From NCBI RefSeq assembly GCF_001457025.1, contig NZ_KQ758599.1:1-64000 (forward strand): 64,000 bases of DNA, read 5' to 3'. The notes below the pieces were generated by a model that worked only from the letters and a program-made list of their open reading frames with translations, was not told the DNA's origin and made no database searches. Positions 51,749-61,577 of the stretch are shown here, piece by piece (the stretch's first letter is position 1; the number at the start of each line of letters is the position of its first letter). Made by a program: the position numbers and the translations under genes. The DNA is from Pseudarthrobacter enclensis (lineage in GTDB: Bacteria; Actinomycetota; Actinomycetes; Actinomycetales; Micrococcaceae).

Positions 51749-52642
51749 GTGGCTTTGAACCGAATCGTCCTCTTTTACGGCTTTACCCCCATCCCCGATC
51801 CCGACGCTGTGCGGCTGTGGCAGCGTGCCCTCTGCGAGAAGCTGGGCCTGACGGGCAGGATCCTCATTTCCAAGGACGGCATCAACGCCACCGTGGGCGG
51901 GGAGATCGGCGCCGTCAAGCAGTACGTCAAAACCACCCGCGAATACCAGGGCTTCCGCGGCATCGACGTGAAGTGGTCCGACGGCGGCGCGGACGATTTC
52001 CCGCGGCTCAGCGTCAAGGTCAGGGATGAGATCGTCTCCTTCGGCGCCCCCGCCGAGCTGACCGTGGACGCCAACGGCGTGGTGGGCGGCGGAAAGCACC
52101 TCAAGCCCGAGGAACTCCACGAACTGGTCGACGCGCGGAAACAGGCCGGGGAGGACGTGGTCTTCTTCGACGGACGCAACGCGTTCGAAGCCCAGATCGG
52201 CCGGTTCAAGGATGCCGTGGTTCCGGATGTGGCCACCACCCACGACTTCATCCGCGAACTGGACTCCGGCAAGTATGACGCCCTCAAGGACAAACCGGTG
52301 GTGACCTACTGCACCGGCGGCATCCGCTGCGAAGTGCTCTCCAGCCTGATGGTCAACCGCGGCTTCAAAGAGGTGTACCAGCTGGACGGCGGCATTGTCC
52401 GCTACGGCGAAGCGTTTAAGGACCAGGGCCTGTGGGAGGGCTCCCTGTACGTCTTCGACAAGCGCATGCACCTCGAGTTCAGCGACGAAGCCAAGACCAT
52501 CGGGGAGTGCACCCGCTGCAAGGCTCCGACCAGCAAGTTCGAGAACTGCTCCAACCCCAGCTGCCGCACCCTCACCCTGTATTGTGCCGACTGCGCCGCC
52601 AGCCCGGAGACCCTCCGCTGCCCCGGCGGATGCGCAGCCTGA
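51749..52642 (+). CDS. trhO: tRNA uridine(34) hydroxylase, rhodanese-like
   Basis: A 297-aa TrhO (YceA) protein: N-terminal ferredoxin-like domain ([26 protein letters not shown]), a rhodanese domain with active Cys188 in [10 protein letters not shown], and a C-terminal Cys-rich zinc-like region (CTRCKAP, CADCAA, CPGGC). It hydroxylates uridine 34 of some tRNAs as the first step to methoxy- or carboxymethoxyuridine, using prephenate-linked or O2-dependent chemistry. GTG start. It stands alone. Confidence 0.93.
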   Translation: MALNRIVLFYGFTPIPDPDAVRLWQRALCEKLGLTGRILISKDGINATVGGEIGAVKQYVKTTREYQGFRGIDVKWSDGGADDFPRLSVKVRDEIVSFGAPAELTVDANGVVGGGKHLKPEELHELVDARKQAGEDVVFFDGRNAFEAQIGRFKDAVVPDVATTHDFIRELDSGKYDALKDKPVVTYCTGGIRCEVLSSLMVNRGFKEVYQLDGGIVRYGEAFKDQGLWEGSLYVFDKRMHLEFSDEAKTIGECTRCKAPTSKFENCSNPSCRTLTLYCADCAASPETLRCPGGCAA

Positions 52643-52678
52643 ACACGGCCACAGCCTGCGCAGCCACACTCTCCACCG

Positions 52679-53263
52679 TCACAGCCTGCGCAGCTTGAAC
52701 GCGTAGTTTGCGCCGGTCCTCGCCTCCGCGGTGATGACCAGCCTGGAACGGGCCGACAGGTAGATGACGTTTTCCCGCGTAATGCCGCACCGGAGGCCCA
52801 GGTCCACCAGGGTCAGGGTGTCGCTGCGGACGGTGAAGGCCACCCGCCGCTGGCTTCGGCAGGCCAGGGCCAGCGCGTAGGTTCCCGTGTCCAGCACCGG
52901 CGACTCGTCCGTCCGCACCTCCCCGGGTCGGAGCAGCCCGGCCCCGGCATGGACAGCCGGTTGCGGCGTTTCCGGCAGTGTCCGGGCCGCCCAGCCCTCA
53001 ACCTCCGACTCTGCGACGGGGTCGCGCGTGAGCGGGTCACGGGTGAACAGCGGTCCCGGCGTTCCGGTGCTGCCCTGTTCCGCGGCCGCGGACCAGTTCC
53101 GGCCGTCGTCGTACGTGTACTCGCATCCGCCCAGCACCATGGCCGCCAGCACACTGCCAAGCACGACGGCGGCAACCGGCGGCCGCGCCGGTGTTGCCCG
53201 TGATGTCCGCACGGGAGGAACCCCCACCGATGGGGGCGCGGCGGATTTCCGCACGCTGGGCAT
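52679..53263 (-). CDS. Putative lipoprotein, paralogue of the next gene
   Basis: A 194-aa protein with a signal peptide after a 30-residue Pro/Arg-rich tail and a lipobox at LGGC47. The C-terminal domain has GTYALALAC, a VAFTVRS strand, a second Cys (LGLRCG) and SRLVITAEA ending YAFKLRRL. The same pattern occurs in the neighbour 51 bp upstream, so the two are paralogues. No family is recognised; the small beta domain with two Cys may bind a ligand at the cell surface. Confidence 0.75.
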   Translation of the reverse strand: MPSVRKSAAPPSVGVPPVRTSRATPARPPVAAVVLGSVLAAMVLGGCEYTYDDGRNWSAAAEQGSTGTPGPLFTRDPLTRDPVAESEVEGWAARTLPETPQPAVHAGAGLLRPGEVRTDESPVLDTGTYALALACRSQRRVAFTVRSDTLTLVDLGLRCGITRENVIYLSARSRLVITAEARTGANYAFKLRRL

Positions 53264-53314
53264 ATTCCGACTTTATGCCCGCGGCGCCCCGCCTGCCAGA
53301 GCAGGACCCCCGGT

Positions 53315-53770
53315 TCAGCGTCCTTGTTCGGGGGCCAGCCGGTAGGCGTAGAGGAGCGGGGCGTCGACGCTGGACGCACTGATCTCGAGGCGGCCGGATT
53401 CCGGCAGCGTGATCCTCGCCGTTTCCTTGCTGCCGTTGCAGGCCGCCCCGGCCTCGGTCAGGGCAGCGCCGTTCAACGACACGGCGAAGAAGGCCTTGCC
53501 GCCGCCGTCGCAGGTGGACGTCAGCGTGTAGGTGCCCGCCGGCACGTCGGCCGCTTCACGGATGATCCGGTCCCGGTTCAGGATCTTGCCGGCGTCGTCG
53601 AGCACGGCACCCCCGGCCGTGGGCAGCGCGGTGGCGCGCCACTGCGGCACATCGGCGTTTTCCACCGAGACGAGTGGGGAACATCCTGCCAGCGCGGCAG
53701 CAGCCACGACGGCCAGGGCGGCAGCGGACCGGCCACGGGCGCGCGGAAGGAAGGAAAGGCTGGAAGGCAT
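53315..53770 (-). CDS. Putative lipoprotein
   Basis: A 151-aa protein with a lipoprotein signal peptide (ALAGC30). The C-terminal domain reads AGTYTLTSTC, FFAVSLNG, AGAACNGSKE, then SGRLEISASSVDAPLLYAYRL, parallel to the downstream paralogue. It is divergent by 44 bp from a methyltransferase gene. The function is unknown. Confidence 0.75.
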   Translation of the reverse strand: MPSSLSFLPRARGRSAAALAVVAAAALAGCSPLVSVENADVPQWRATALPTAGGAVLDDAGKILNRDRIIREAADVPAGTYTLTSTCDGGGKAFFAVSLNGAALTEAGAACNGSKETARITLPESGRLEISASSVDAPLLYAYRLAPEQGR

Positions 53771-53814
53771 GCTTCCACGCTACCGCCTGCCCGCGGGCGG
53801 ACTAAACTTGTCCG

Positions 53815-55467
53815 ATGCCTGAATCCCGCTTTGAGTTCACCGCCGGCAACACCCCCGACGCTCCGCGCAGCGACCGCCCGGACCTGCTGCACGCCCTCGC
53901 GGCGGACCTGCGGCGCCTGGACTACACCCTCGACGGCGTCGTCCGCCTGCTCGGCCCGTCGGCCTCCGCGGCGCTGAACCGGGACCAGGTGATCCCCGCG
54001 GCGCTGGCCGTGGACCGGGCTGTAGGGGAAGACGCGGCAGCAGGTCCGCTGGCCGCCGTCGTACGCCTGTGGCTGCTGGCTGAGCCGCAGGAGAAGGCAA
54101 CGCTCGACGCCGCCCTGCCGGAGATCCGGACGGAAGGCCTGGTGGAGCTTGGCCTGGTGCGGCCCGTACCCGGCTCGGGCCTGCTCGCCGCCAGGGCCGA
54201 CCTGCGTCCGTACGGGTGGGACAAGAACGACGACGGCAGCGGCGGCGCCGAACTGTGGGTGGCCAGCGACCTCGCCGCGCACCAGCAGGAGGGCGTCCTG
54301 CGCCACGACCATGTCCTGGGCATCGGACAGGCCTCCACCACCCTGGTGCAGACCACCATCCGGCGCCACACCGCCCGGGCGCTGGACCTAGGCACCGGCT
54401 GCGGCATCCAGTCCTTCCACCTGCTGCACCACTGCGAACACGTCACGGCCACTGACATCTCCGAACGGGCCCTGGCGTTCACCCGCTTCAACATCCTGCT
54501 CAACGCCGAAGCCCTGTCCGTGGACCCGGACCGGCTGGCCGGGCGGGTGAGCCTGCGCCTGGGCTCCCTCCTGGAGCCCGTGGCCGGCGAGGAGTTTGAC
54601 CTGGTGGTCTCCAACCCGCCGTTCGTCATCACCCCGCGCCGCGCCGGAGAGGACGCCGCGGACCAGTTCACCTACCGGGACGGCGGCCTGCCGGGCGACG
54701 ACATCGTGGCGTCCCTCGTGGCGGGGCTGCCCGCGGTGCTGGCGCCGGGCGGCACCGCGCAGATGCTGGGCAACTGGGAGGTTGCCGCAGGGACCGAATG
54801 GCAGGAGCGTCCGCAATCCTGGGTTAAGCCCGGGACGGACGCCTGGTTCATCCAGCGGGAGCAGGTCAGCCCCGAACAATACGCCGAAACCTGGCTGCAG
54901 GACGCCTCCGAGGGCCGCGACCGGCAGCACTACCGCGACGCCTATGCCGCGTACCTCGCCGATTTCGCGTCCCGGGACGTCGAGGGCATCGGCTTCGGCA
55001 TGGTGTGGCTGCGCAGGCCCGCTGCAGTTTCTGCAGGCGGCCCCGAACCTGTGCTGCGCCGCTTCGAGGAAATCACCTACCCGATCGAACAGCCCGTGGG
55101 GCCGCACCTTGGTGCCGCCGTCGAACGCTGCGACTGGCTGGCGGCGAACACCCTGGAGGACACGCACCTGCTCGTGGCCGGTGACGTCACTGAGGAACGG
55201 CACCAGCGTCCCGGCGCCGAACACCCGGGCGTGATCCTGCTGCGGCAGGGAGCCGGCCTGCGCCGCACCAACCTGCTCAGCACGGAGCTCGCGGGCTTCG
55301 TTTCGGCGTGCGACGGCGACCTGACGGCAGGGCAGATCGCCGGTGCCCTCGAAGCGCTGCTGGGTGCCGGGGGCCCCGCCGGCGGCGCGCCGTCCTTCCG
55401 CGAACGGCTGCTCGCCGACGTCGGAAACCTGGTGCGCGACGGCTTCCTCCTGCCGGCCGGCACCTGA
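53815..55467 (+). CDS. SAM-dependent methyltransferase (HemK/RlmG-like) with N-terminal domain
   Basis: A 550-aa protein. The first about 180 residues form an N-terminal domain found in actinobacterial methyltransferases. The class I fold starts with ALDLGTGCGIQSF, then TDISERALAFTRFN and the catalytic NPPF (VVSNPPFVI), which points to N-methylation of an amide or nucleobase amino group. A long C-terminal extension (about 370-550) follows. The substrate could be a ribosomal RNA base or a protein Gln. ATG at 53815. Confidence 0.85.
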   Translation: MPESRFEFTAGNTPDAPRSDRPDLLHALAADLRRLDYTLDGVVRLLGPSASAALNRDQVIPAALAVDRAVGEDAAAGPLAAVVRLWLLAEPQEKATLDAALPEIRTEGLVELGLVRPVPGSGLLAARADLRPYGWDKNDDGSGGAELWVASDLAAHQQEGVLRHDHVLGIGQASTTLVQTTIRRHTARALDLGTGCGIQSFHLLHHCEHVTATDISERALAFTRFNILLNAEALSVDPDRLAGRVSLRLGSLLEPVAGEEFDLVVSNPPFVITPRRAGEDAADQFTYRDGGLPGDDIVASLVAGLPAVLAPGGTAQMLGNWEVAAGTEWQERPQSWVKPGTDAWFIQREQVSPEQYAETWLQDASEGRDRQHYRDAYAAYLADFASRDVEGIGFGMVWLRRPAAVSAGGPEPVLRRFEEITYPIEQPVGPHLGAAVERCDWLAANTLEDTHLLVAGDVTEERHQRPGAEHPGVILLRQGAGLRRTNLLSTELAGFVSACDGDLTAGQIAGALEALLGAGGPAGGAPSFRERLLADVGNLVRDGFLLPAGT

Positions 55468-55602
55468 CCCTTTCGGACGGCTCCCCGCGGCCGGTTCCGG
55501 GCCCCCTGTTTTCCACACCGAATGCGCAGGATTGTCCAAAATATGGTGAACTAGGCCAATATGGGCTCATCTGCCCCAGCAACCTTTTTCTGTAGGAGCA
55601 CC

Positions 55603-58338
55603 GTGCCAAGCAAGGCCAAAACCGGCAAGAAACTCGTGATTGTGGAGTCTCCGGCCAAGAGCAAGACCATCGCCAAGTACCTCGGCGAGGGCTTCATCGT
55701 TGAGGCCTCCATCGGTCACATCCGCGACCTGCCGCAGCCGTCCGAGCTCCCCGCCGAACTGAAGAAAACCTCGGTGGGGAAGTTCGCTGTGGACATCGAC
55801 CACGACTTCAAGCCCTACTACGTGGTGTCCCCGGACAAGAAGAAAAAGGTGACCGAGCTCAAGGCCGCGCTCAAGGACGCCGACGAACTCTACCTCGCAA
55901 CCGATGGGGACCGCGAAGGCGAAGCCATCGCGTGGCACCTGCTCGAAGTGCTCAAGCCCAAGGTCCCCGTCTACCGGATGACCTTCGGTGAAATCACCAA
56001 GGAAGCCATCCAGCGCGCCATGGGCAACCTGCGCGACGTCGACTCCGCCCTGGTGGACGCCCAGGAAACCCGGCGCATCCTGGACCGGCTCTACGGCTAT
56101 GAGATTTCCCCCGTGCTGTGGCGCAAGGTGGCCCGCGGCCTCTCCGCCGGACGGGTGCAGTCAGTGGTCACCCGCATGGTGGTGGACCGTGAACGCGAAC
56201 GCATGGCTTTCAAGGCCGCGTCCTACTGGGACCTGACCGGCCAGTTCGGCACGGACTCCGGCTCCGCGTCCTCCTTTAAGGCAAAGCTCGCCGCCGTGGA
56301 CGGCGCCAAGGTGGCCACCGGCCGCGACTTCAACGACGACGGCGTGCTCACCTCCACGAACGTCGTCCACCTCAACGAGGAACTCGCCGCGTCCCTGGCC
56401 ACCGGACTGCAGGACGCCGCCTTCGCCGTCCGCTCCGTTGAGACCAAGCCCTACACCCGCCGCCCGGCCGCGCCGTTCACCACCTCGACGCTGCAGCAGG
56501 ATGCAGGCCGCAAGCTGCGCTTCTCCTCCAAGAGCACCATGCAGATCGCCCAGCGGCTGTACGAAAACGGCTACATCACCTATATGCGTACCGACTCCTC
56601 GGCGCTGAGCGACGAAGCCATCACGGCTGCACGCCGGCAGGCCTCCGAGCTGTACGGTCCCGAATACATCCCGGGCTCCCCGCGGGTCTACTCCAACAAG
56701 GCCGCCAACGCGCAGGAGGCCCACGAGGCCATCCGCCCCGCCGGTGACTCCTTCCGGACCCCCGCGCAGGTGGCCTCCCAGCTCTCCGGGGACGAATTCC
56801 GCCTCTACGAGCTGATCTGGAAGCGCACCGTCGCCTCGCAGATGGCTGACGCCAAGGGTTCGACGGCGACCATCCGCCTGGGTGCGGTGTCCACCGACGG
56901 CCGGGACGCCGAGTTCAGCGCCTCCGGCACGGTGATCACCTTCCCCGGCTTCCTGGCCGCCTACGAGGAAGGCAAGGACGAGGGCCGCGGCGACGACGAT
57001 TCCGACGAAGCCCGCCGGCTGCCCAACGTCGCCAAGGGTGATTCCCTGACGGCCTCCGACATTGTGGCCGTGGGGCACGAAACCTCCCCGCCGCCGCGCT
57101 ACACGGAAGCGTCCCTGACGGCTGAACTGGAAAAGCGCGGCATCGGCCGCCCGTCCACCTACGCCTCCACCATCTCCACCATCCAGGACCGCGGCTACGT
57201 CCGGAAACAGGGCTCGGCGCTGGTGCCCAGCTGGATCGCGTTCTCCGTGATCCGGTTGCTGGAGCAGCATTTCTCGGACTACGTGGACTACGAGTTCACC
57301 GCGGACATGGAAGGCGACCTGGACAAGATCGCCAACGGGCAGGCGGCGGGCGCCTCCTGGCTGCGGCACTTCTACTTCGGTGAAGACTCCGATCCCGGCC
57401 TGCTGAGCATCGTCAACAACCTCGGCGAGATCGATGCACGGGAAATCAACTCCATTCCGATCACGGACGAGATCACGCTGCGGGTGGGCAAGTTCGGCCC
57501 GTACCTGGAAAGCTCCGCCGCCACGGTGGACCCGAAAACCGGCGAGGTTGTCGAGTCGGCCCGGGCCAACGTCCCCGAGGACCTGGCTCCGGACGAGCTG
57601 ACTGCCGCCAAGGCCGTTGAACTGATGGAGACGGCGGCACCCGAGGAACGGGTGCTGGGCACCGATCCCCACACCGGGCACACCGTCGTTGCCAAGAACG
57701 GCCGCTACGGTGCCTACGTCACCGAGATCATTCCGGAGATCACCGCCGAAGAGCTGGCCAACCAGCCGGTGGAGTACTACAAGAACGGCAAGCCCAAGCC
57801 GCCCAAGAAGCCGGTGAAGGCAAAGCCCCGCACCGGGTCCCTCTTTAAATCCATGACCGTCGAGTCCGTCACGCTGGATGAGGCGCTGCAGCTCATGAGC
57901 CTGCCGCGGGCCCTGGGCGAGGATGCCGAAGGAAACCTCATCACCGTGCAGAATGGCCGGTTCGGGCCCTACCTGAAGAAGGGCACCGATTCCCGCTCCA
58001 TCGGCACGGAAGAGGAGATCTTCACCATCACGCTGGAACAGGCGCTGGAAATCTACTCCCAGCCCAAGCAGCGTGGCGCCCGTGCAGCGGTGCCGCCGCT
58101 GGCCGAGTTCGGCCCCGACCCGGTCTCGGAAAAGAACATCGTGGTCAAGGAAGGCCGGTTCGGGCCCTACATCACCGACGGCATCACCAACATCACGGTT
58201 CCGCGCGCCACGTCTCTGGAGGAACTCACCCGGGAACAGGCGGTGGAACTGCTGGCCGAAAAGCGGGCCAAGGGGCCGGTCAAGCGGACCGCCACGCGCA
58301 AGGCGCCGGCCCGCAAGAAGGCTGCGGCCAAGAAATAG
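55603..58338 (+). CDS. topA: DNA topoisomerase I
   Basis: A 911-aa type IA topoisomerase that relaxes negative supercoils. TOPRIM motif: VIVESPAKSKTI and DGDREGEAIAWH. The active-site Tyr327 lies in ITYMRTDSS. The C-terminal part has the actinobacterial topo-C repeats (GKFGPYLE, NGRYGAYV, NGRFGPYL, EGRFGPYI) and a Lys/Arg/Ala-rich tail without zinc fingers. GTG start with TAGGAG upstream is chosen; an earlier in-frame ATG lies before this ribosome site. Confidence 0.97.
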   Translation: MPSKAKTGKKLVIVESPAKSKTIAKYLGEGFIVEASIGHIRDLPQPSELPAELKKTSVGKFAVDIDHDFKPYYVVSPDKKKKVTELKAALKDADELYLATDGDREGEAIAWHLLEVLKPKVPVYRMTFGEITKEAIQRAMGNLRDVDSALVDAQETRRILDRLYGYEISPVLWRKVARGLSAGRVQSVVTRMVVDRERERMAFKAASYWDLTGQFGTDSGSASSFKAKLAAVDGAKVATGRDFNDDGVLTSTNVVHLNEELAASLATGLQDAAFAVRSVETKPYTRRPAAPFTTSTLQQDAGRKLRFSSKSTMQIAQRLYENGYITYMRTDSSALSDEAITAARRQASELYGPEYIPGSPRVYSNKAANAQEAHEAIRPAGDSFRTPAQVASQLSGDEFRLYELIWKRTVASQMADAKGSTATIRLGAVSTDGRDAEFSASGTVITFPGFLAAYEEGKDEGRGDDDSDEARRLPNVAKGDSLTASDIVAVGHETSPPPRYTEASLTAELEKRGIGRPSTYASTISTIQDRGYVRKQGSALVPSWIAFSVIRLLEQHFSDYVDYEFTADMEGDLDKIANGQAAGASWLRHFYFGEDSDPGLLSIVNNLGEIDAREINSIPITDEITLRVGKFGPYLESSAATVDPKTGEVVESARANVPEDLAPDELTAAKAVELMETAAPEERVLGTDPHTGHTVVAKNGRYGAYVTEIIPEITAEELANQPVEYYKNGKPKPPKKPVKAKPRTGSLFKSMTVESVTLDEALQLMSLPRALGEDAEGNLITVQNGRFGPYLKKGTDSRSIGTEEEIFTITLEQALEIYSQPKQRGARAAVPPLAEFGPDPVSEKNIVVKEGRFGPYITDGITNITVPRATSLEELTREQAVELLAEKRAKGPVKRTATRKAPARKKAAAKK

Positions 58339-58344
58339 GAGCGG

Positions 58345-58366
58345 GGCCGGCGCGTTTGCGCCGGCC
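58345..58366 (+). terminator. 9-bp hairpin downstream of topA
   Basis: GGCCGGCGC pairs perfectly with GCGCCGGCC around GTTT, six bases after the topA stop. No U tract follows. It may end most topA transcripts before the SseB-like gene. Confidence 0.65.
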
Positions 58367-58390
58367 ACCGGATCGTGATCGGCTAGGGGA

Positions 58391-58810
58391 ATGACTGAAC
58401 AGCCCGCGCACATCGATCCGAGTCCGCTGAACGACCTTGAGGAGAAGCTCGCCACCGGCGGGCAGCCCGACGCCAACCCCGTGGACGTCATCCTGTCCTT
58501 CCTCAACAGCGAGGTTTACCTCGTCAGCTCCGACACCGTTGAGGGTGAGGACTCGCAGGTGGAGCCGCTGGTCCTGTCCAACTCCGACGGCGACCCCGTC
58601 CTGGCCGTGTTCTCGCACCCCAACCGGGTGGACCAGCAGTACCTGGAAGCGGCGCCCAACGTCCTGGGCACCCAGGGCGCAGCCATCATCGCCAACATCG
58701 GTGACGAGCTGGGCCTGGTGATCAACCCCGGCGCAGCCTACGGGTTCGAGATCAACCCGGAGGGCGTGGCCAACATCAAGCGCGACTTCAAGCGCGCTGA
58801 CGAGCAATAA
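58391..58810 (+). CDS. SseB-like protein
   Basis: A 139-aa acidic soluble protein resembling the SseB N-terminal domain family: short helix, NSEVYLVSSD, PLVLSNSDGDPVLAVFSHPNRV and AIIANIGDELGLVINPGAAYGFEI. Such proteins are common in actinobacteria and have no assigned role. It is 52 bp after topA and 7 bp before the Ppx/GppA gene. Confidence 0.8.
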   Translation: MTEQPAHIDPSPLNDLEEKLATGGQPDANPVDVILSFLNSEVYLVSSDTVEGEDSQVEPLVLSNSDGDPVLAVFSHPNRVDQQYLEAAPNVLGTQGAAIIANIGDELGLVINPGAAYGFEINPEGVANIKRDFKRADEQ

Positions 58811-58817
58811 TGTCACC

Positions 58818-59807
58818 ATGCGTCTAGGCGTCCTCGATATCGGGTCCAACACCGTCCACCTCCTGTTGGTGGACGCCCACCCCGGGGCGCGGCCCGTGCC
58901 CTTCGCGTCGCACAAGCGGCCGCTGTCCCTGGTGCAGTACCTGGAACCTGACGGCAGCATCAGCGACGAAGGCCAGCATGAGCTCACCGAGTTCGTCCTG
59001 GAGGCGTGGGAGTTCGCCGCCCGGCACAAGGCCGAGGACCTGTTGGCCTTCTGCACGTCCGCCATCCGCGAGGCCACGAACGGTCCCGACGTCCTGGCGC
59101 GGGTCAAACACGAAACCACGGTGACCCTGCAGGAACTCACAGGTAGCGAAGAAGCGTCCATGACCTTCTTCGCCGTCCGCCGCTGGCACGGCTGGGGCGC
59201 CGGACCGATCCTCAACCTGGACATCGGCGGCGGTTCCTTCGAAATGGCCTTCGGCCAGGACGAGCTCCCCGAGGTCGCTACCTCAGTGCCCCTGGGAGCC
59301 AGCCGTCTGACCCGCGACTGGCTGGCCGAGGACCCGCCATCGGCCAAGAGCGTCAAGGAGCTGAGGCGCTACATCCGGGCAACCCTCAAACCGGCGGTCC
59401 GCGAATTCGACGGACTGGGCCGGGCCAACCTGGTGGCCGGTACGTCCAAGACCTTCCGGTCACTGGCCCGCATTGCCGGGGCAGCCCCCAGCGCCGCCGG
59501 CCCGTACGTCAAGCGCGAACTGAACGCCACGGACCTGGGCGTCTGGGCCCAGCGGATCTCCGCCATGAAAGCCGAGGACCGGCTGCACCTTCCCGGGGTT
59601 TCCGAAGCCCGGGCCCACCAGCTCCTGGCGGGAGCCCTGGTGGCGGAGGCAGCGCTGGAGCTCTTCAAGTTCAAGAAACTGCGCATCTGCCCCTGGGCGC
59701 TGCGCGAAGGCCTCATCCTGCGCCGGCTGGACCAGCTGGTCTTCGACGGGCCGTTGGAGCCCGCCCCGCACATTGCAGCCCCGCCGGCCGTACAACCCAC
59801 CTTCTGA
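58818..59807 (+). CDS. Ppx/GppA phosphatase family protein
   Basis: A 329-aa exopolyphosphatase-type protein of the short actinobacterial form (Rv0496/Ppx1-like). The ASKHA phosphate-binding motifs are LDIGSNTVHLLL at the start and LDIGGGSFEM in the middle; the acidic site with SAIREA follows. It would hydrolyse polyphosphate or ppGpp-type substrates. It is followed by a 253-bp gap in which I see nothing beyond the proC leader. Confidence 0.9.
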   Translation: MRLGVLDIGSNTVHLLLVDAHPGARPVPFASHKRPLSLVQYLEPDGSISDEGQHELTEFVLEAWEFAARHKAEDLLAFCTSAIREATNGPDVLARVKHETTVTLQELTGSEEASMTFFAVRRWHGWGAGPILNLDIGGGSFEMAFGQDELPEVATSVPLGASRLTRDWLAEDPPSAKSVKELRRYIRATLKPAVREFDGLGRANLVAGTSKTFRSLARIAGAAPSAAGPYVKRELNATDLGVWAQRISAMKAEDRLHLPGVSEARAHQLLAGALVAEAALELFKFKKLRICPWALREGLILRRLDQLVFDGPLEPAPHIAAPPAVQPTF

Positions 59808-60060
59808 CGGCTTCCCGCGGCCGCCGGTAGGCGCCGCGCGTGGCCAAACGACACCGTTAAACGCGGAAGCACCGGGGCGTCAACAGGAAAATGGGGGAAA
59901 ACCTGTTGCCGCCGCCGGTGCCCTGGCAGGCATCCCCATGCCTGCCGCATCACTCGCACCCTCAATGAGGTACTTACTACGTTAGGACCACAAGTTGTGC
60001 GCTCCCTGCACTGAAGATGGGAGTTGCCTGTGAATGGGGGCGTCCTGCAATGATGGACCC

Positions 60061-60894
60061 ATGAGCAACCGAATCGCATTCCTTGGCTGTGGGTCCATGA
60101 ACGAAGCCATCCTCGGCGGCCTGGTGGAAGCCGGTACCAATCCGGCGGACATCGTGGCAACCGTCCGGCGGGCCGAACGCGCGGCTGAGCTGGCCGAGCG
60201 CTACCACGGCATCACCGCGATCGCCGGCGAGGAGGAACCGGACAACAACCGGCAGGCAGCCAAGGGGTCCGACGTCGTGATCCTGGGTGTGAAGCCGGTA
60301 GGCATCGCGGACATGGCCCGCGAGATCAGCCCGGCCCTCTCACCCGGCACGGTGGTGGTCAGCGTGGCGGCCGCCGTCTCGATTGCGCAGCTCGAAGCTG
60401 CCCTGCCGCCGGGCCAGCCCGTCATCCGGACCATGCCCAACACCCCGTCCAGGCTGGGCCGCGGCGTCATCTCCGTCTCGCCCGGCACCCACTGCACACC
60501 GGAACAGCTGCAGGCGGTCAAGGACCTGATGCAGGGCGCCGGCACCGTGGTGGAGGTCCCCGAAGAACAGGTTGATGCCCTGTCCGCCATCAGCGGCTCC
60601 GGCCCCGCCTACGCCTTCTACCTTGCCGAAGCGATGGCCTCGGCCGGGGAGGAACTGGGCCTGGACCGCGAATTGGCCGTGCTGCTGGCCAGGGAAACGG
60701 TGGCCGGGGCAGGGTTCATGCTCGCCGAACCCGGCGCCGACCCCTCAGCCCTGCGCAAATCGGTCACCAGCCCCAACGGCACCACCGAGCGGGCCATCGC
60801 CACGTTCGACGAACAGGGCATTCCGTCCATCATCGCAGCCGGGGCCCGCGCCGCGGCGGACCGTGCAGCGGAGATTACCCGGCAGCTCGGCTAG
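60061..60894 (+). CDS. proC: Pyrroline-5-carboxylate reductase
   Basis: A 277-aa enzyme of the last step of proline synthesis. Rossmann motif FLGCGSMNEAI, VKPVGIADM, RTMPNTPSRLGRG and the catalytic/dimer region SGSGPAYAFYLAEA plus RKSVTSPNGTTE are all present. Its stop codon and that of the convergent trkA-like gene share the sequence CTAG. Confidence 0.95.
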   Translation: MSNRIAFLGCGSMNEAILGGLVEAGTNPADIVATVRRAERAAELAERYHGITAIAGEEEPDNNRQAAKGSDVVILGVKPVGIADMAREISPALSPGTVVVSVAAAVSIAQLEAALPPGQPVIRTMPNTPSRLGRGVISVSPGTHCTPEQLQAVKDLMQGAGTVVEVPEEQVDALSAISGSGPAYAFYLAEAMASAGEELGLDRELAVLLARETVAGAGFMLAEPGADPSALRKSVTSPNGTTERAIATFDEQGIPSIIAAGARAAADRAAEITRQLG

Positions 60895-61577
60895 GGCCGG
60901 GCCGCGAAGCGTTCGAGCAGGTCCACGTGGCCTGACACGATCAGCATGTCCCGGGAGGAGACCTTGGTTTCCGGACGGGCGTAGGTGAAGTCCTCCCCGG
61001 GGGACTTCACCCCGACGATCGTGACGCCGTACTTGGACCGGACCTTCGACTCGTCCAGGGTGAAGCCCACCGTCTCGCGCGGCGGGTACATCTTGACGAT
61101 GGCGAAGTCGTCGTCGAACTCGATGAAGTCCAGCATGCGGCCGGAGACCAGGTGCGCGGCCCGGACGCCGGCGTCGGCCTCGGGATAAATGACGTGGTTG
61201 GCGCCGATCCGCGTGAGGATCTTGCCGTGGGACGGGGTGATCGCCTTGACCCACAGGTGCTCGATGCCCAGGTCCACCAGGTTTACGGTGATCAGCACCG
61301 ATGATTCGATGGAGGTTCCAACGCCCACGACGGCGGAGCTGAACTCCTGCGCGCCGAGCTGGCGCAGCGCGTCGATGTTGGTGGCGTCCGCTTCCACCAC
61401 GTGCGTGAGCAGCGGCGCCCACTTCTGCACCAGGCTCCGGTCCCGTTCGATCGCGAGGACCTCACGGCCCTGCTTTACCAGCTGCTCGGCGGTGGAGGAT
61501 CCAAACCGGCCCAGGCCGATCACCAGCACCGGAGCATTGTGGGCGGGACGCCGGGGTGCTTCTGACGAACTAGCCAA
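60891..61577 (-). CDS. Potassium channel regulatory RCK protein (TrkA/KtrA-like)
   Basis: A 228-aa cytoplasmic RCK protein with an N-terminal nucleotide-binding fold (VLVIGLGRFGSSTAEQL, EADATN) and a TrkA-C domain (FTLDESKVRSKYGV onward). It gates the TrkH/KtrB-type channel encoded just upstream. The TTG at 61575-61577 lies within the last codons of that gene (8-nt overlap), with GAGAGG upstream, so the two are translationally coupled. Confidence 0.9.
   Translation of the reverse strand: MASSSEAPRRPAHNAPVLVIGLGRFGSSTAEQLVKQGREVLAIERDRSLVQKWAPLLTHVVEADATNIDALRQLGAQEFSSAVVGVGTSIESSVLITVNLVDLGIEHLWVKAITPSHGKILTRIGANHVIYPEADAGVRAAHLVSGRMLDFIEFDDDFAIVKMYPPRETVGFTLDESKVRSKYGVTIVGVKSPGEDFTYARPETKVSSRDMLIVSGHVDLLERFAARP

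Noticed and set aside
56161-58506. 781-codon frame antisense to topA
   Set aside because: Gly/Val/Arg-rich shadow of topA with no motif.
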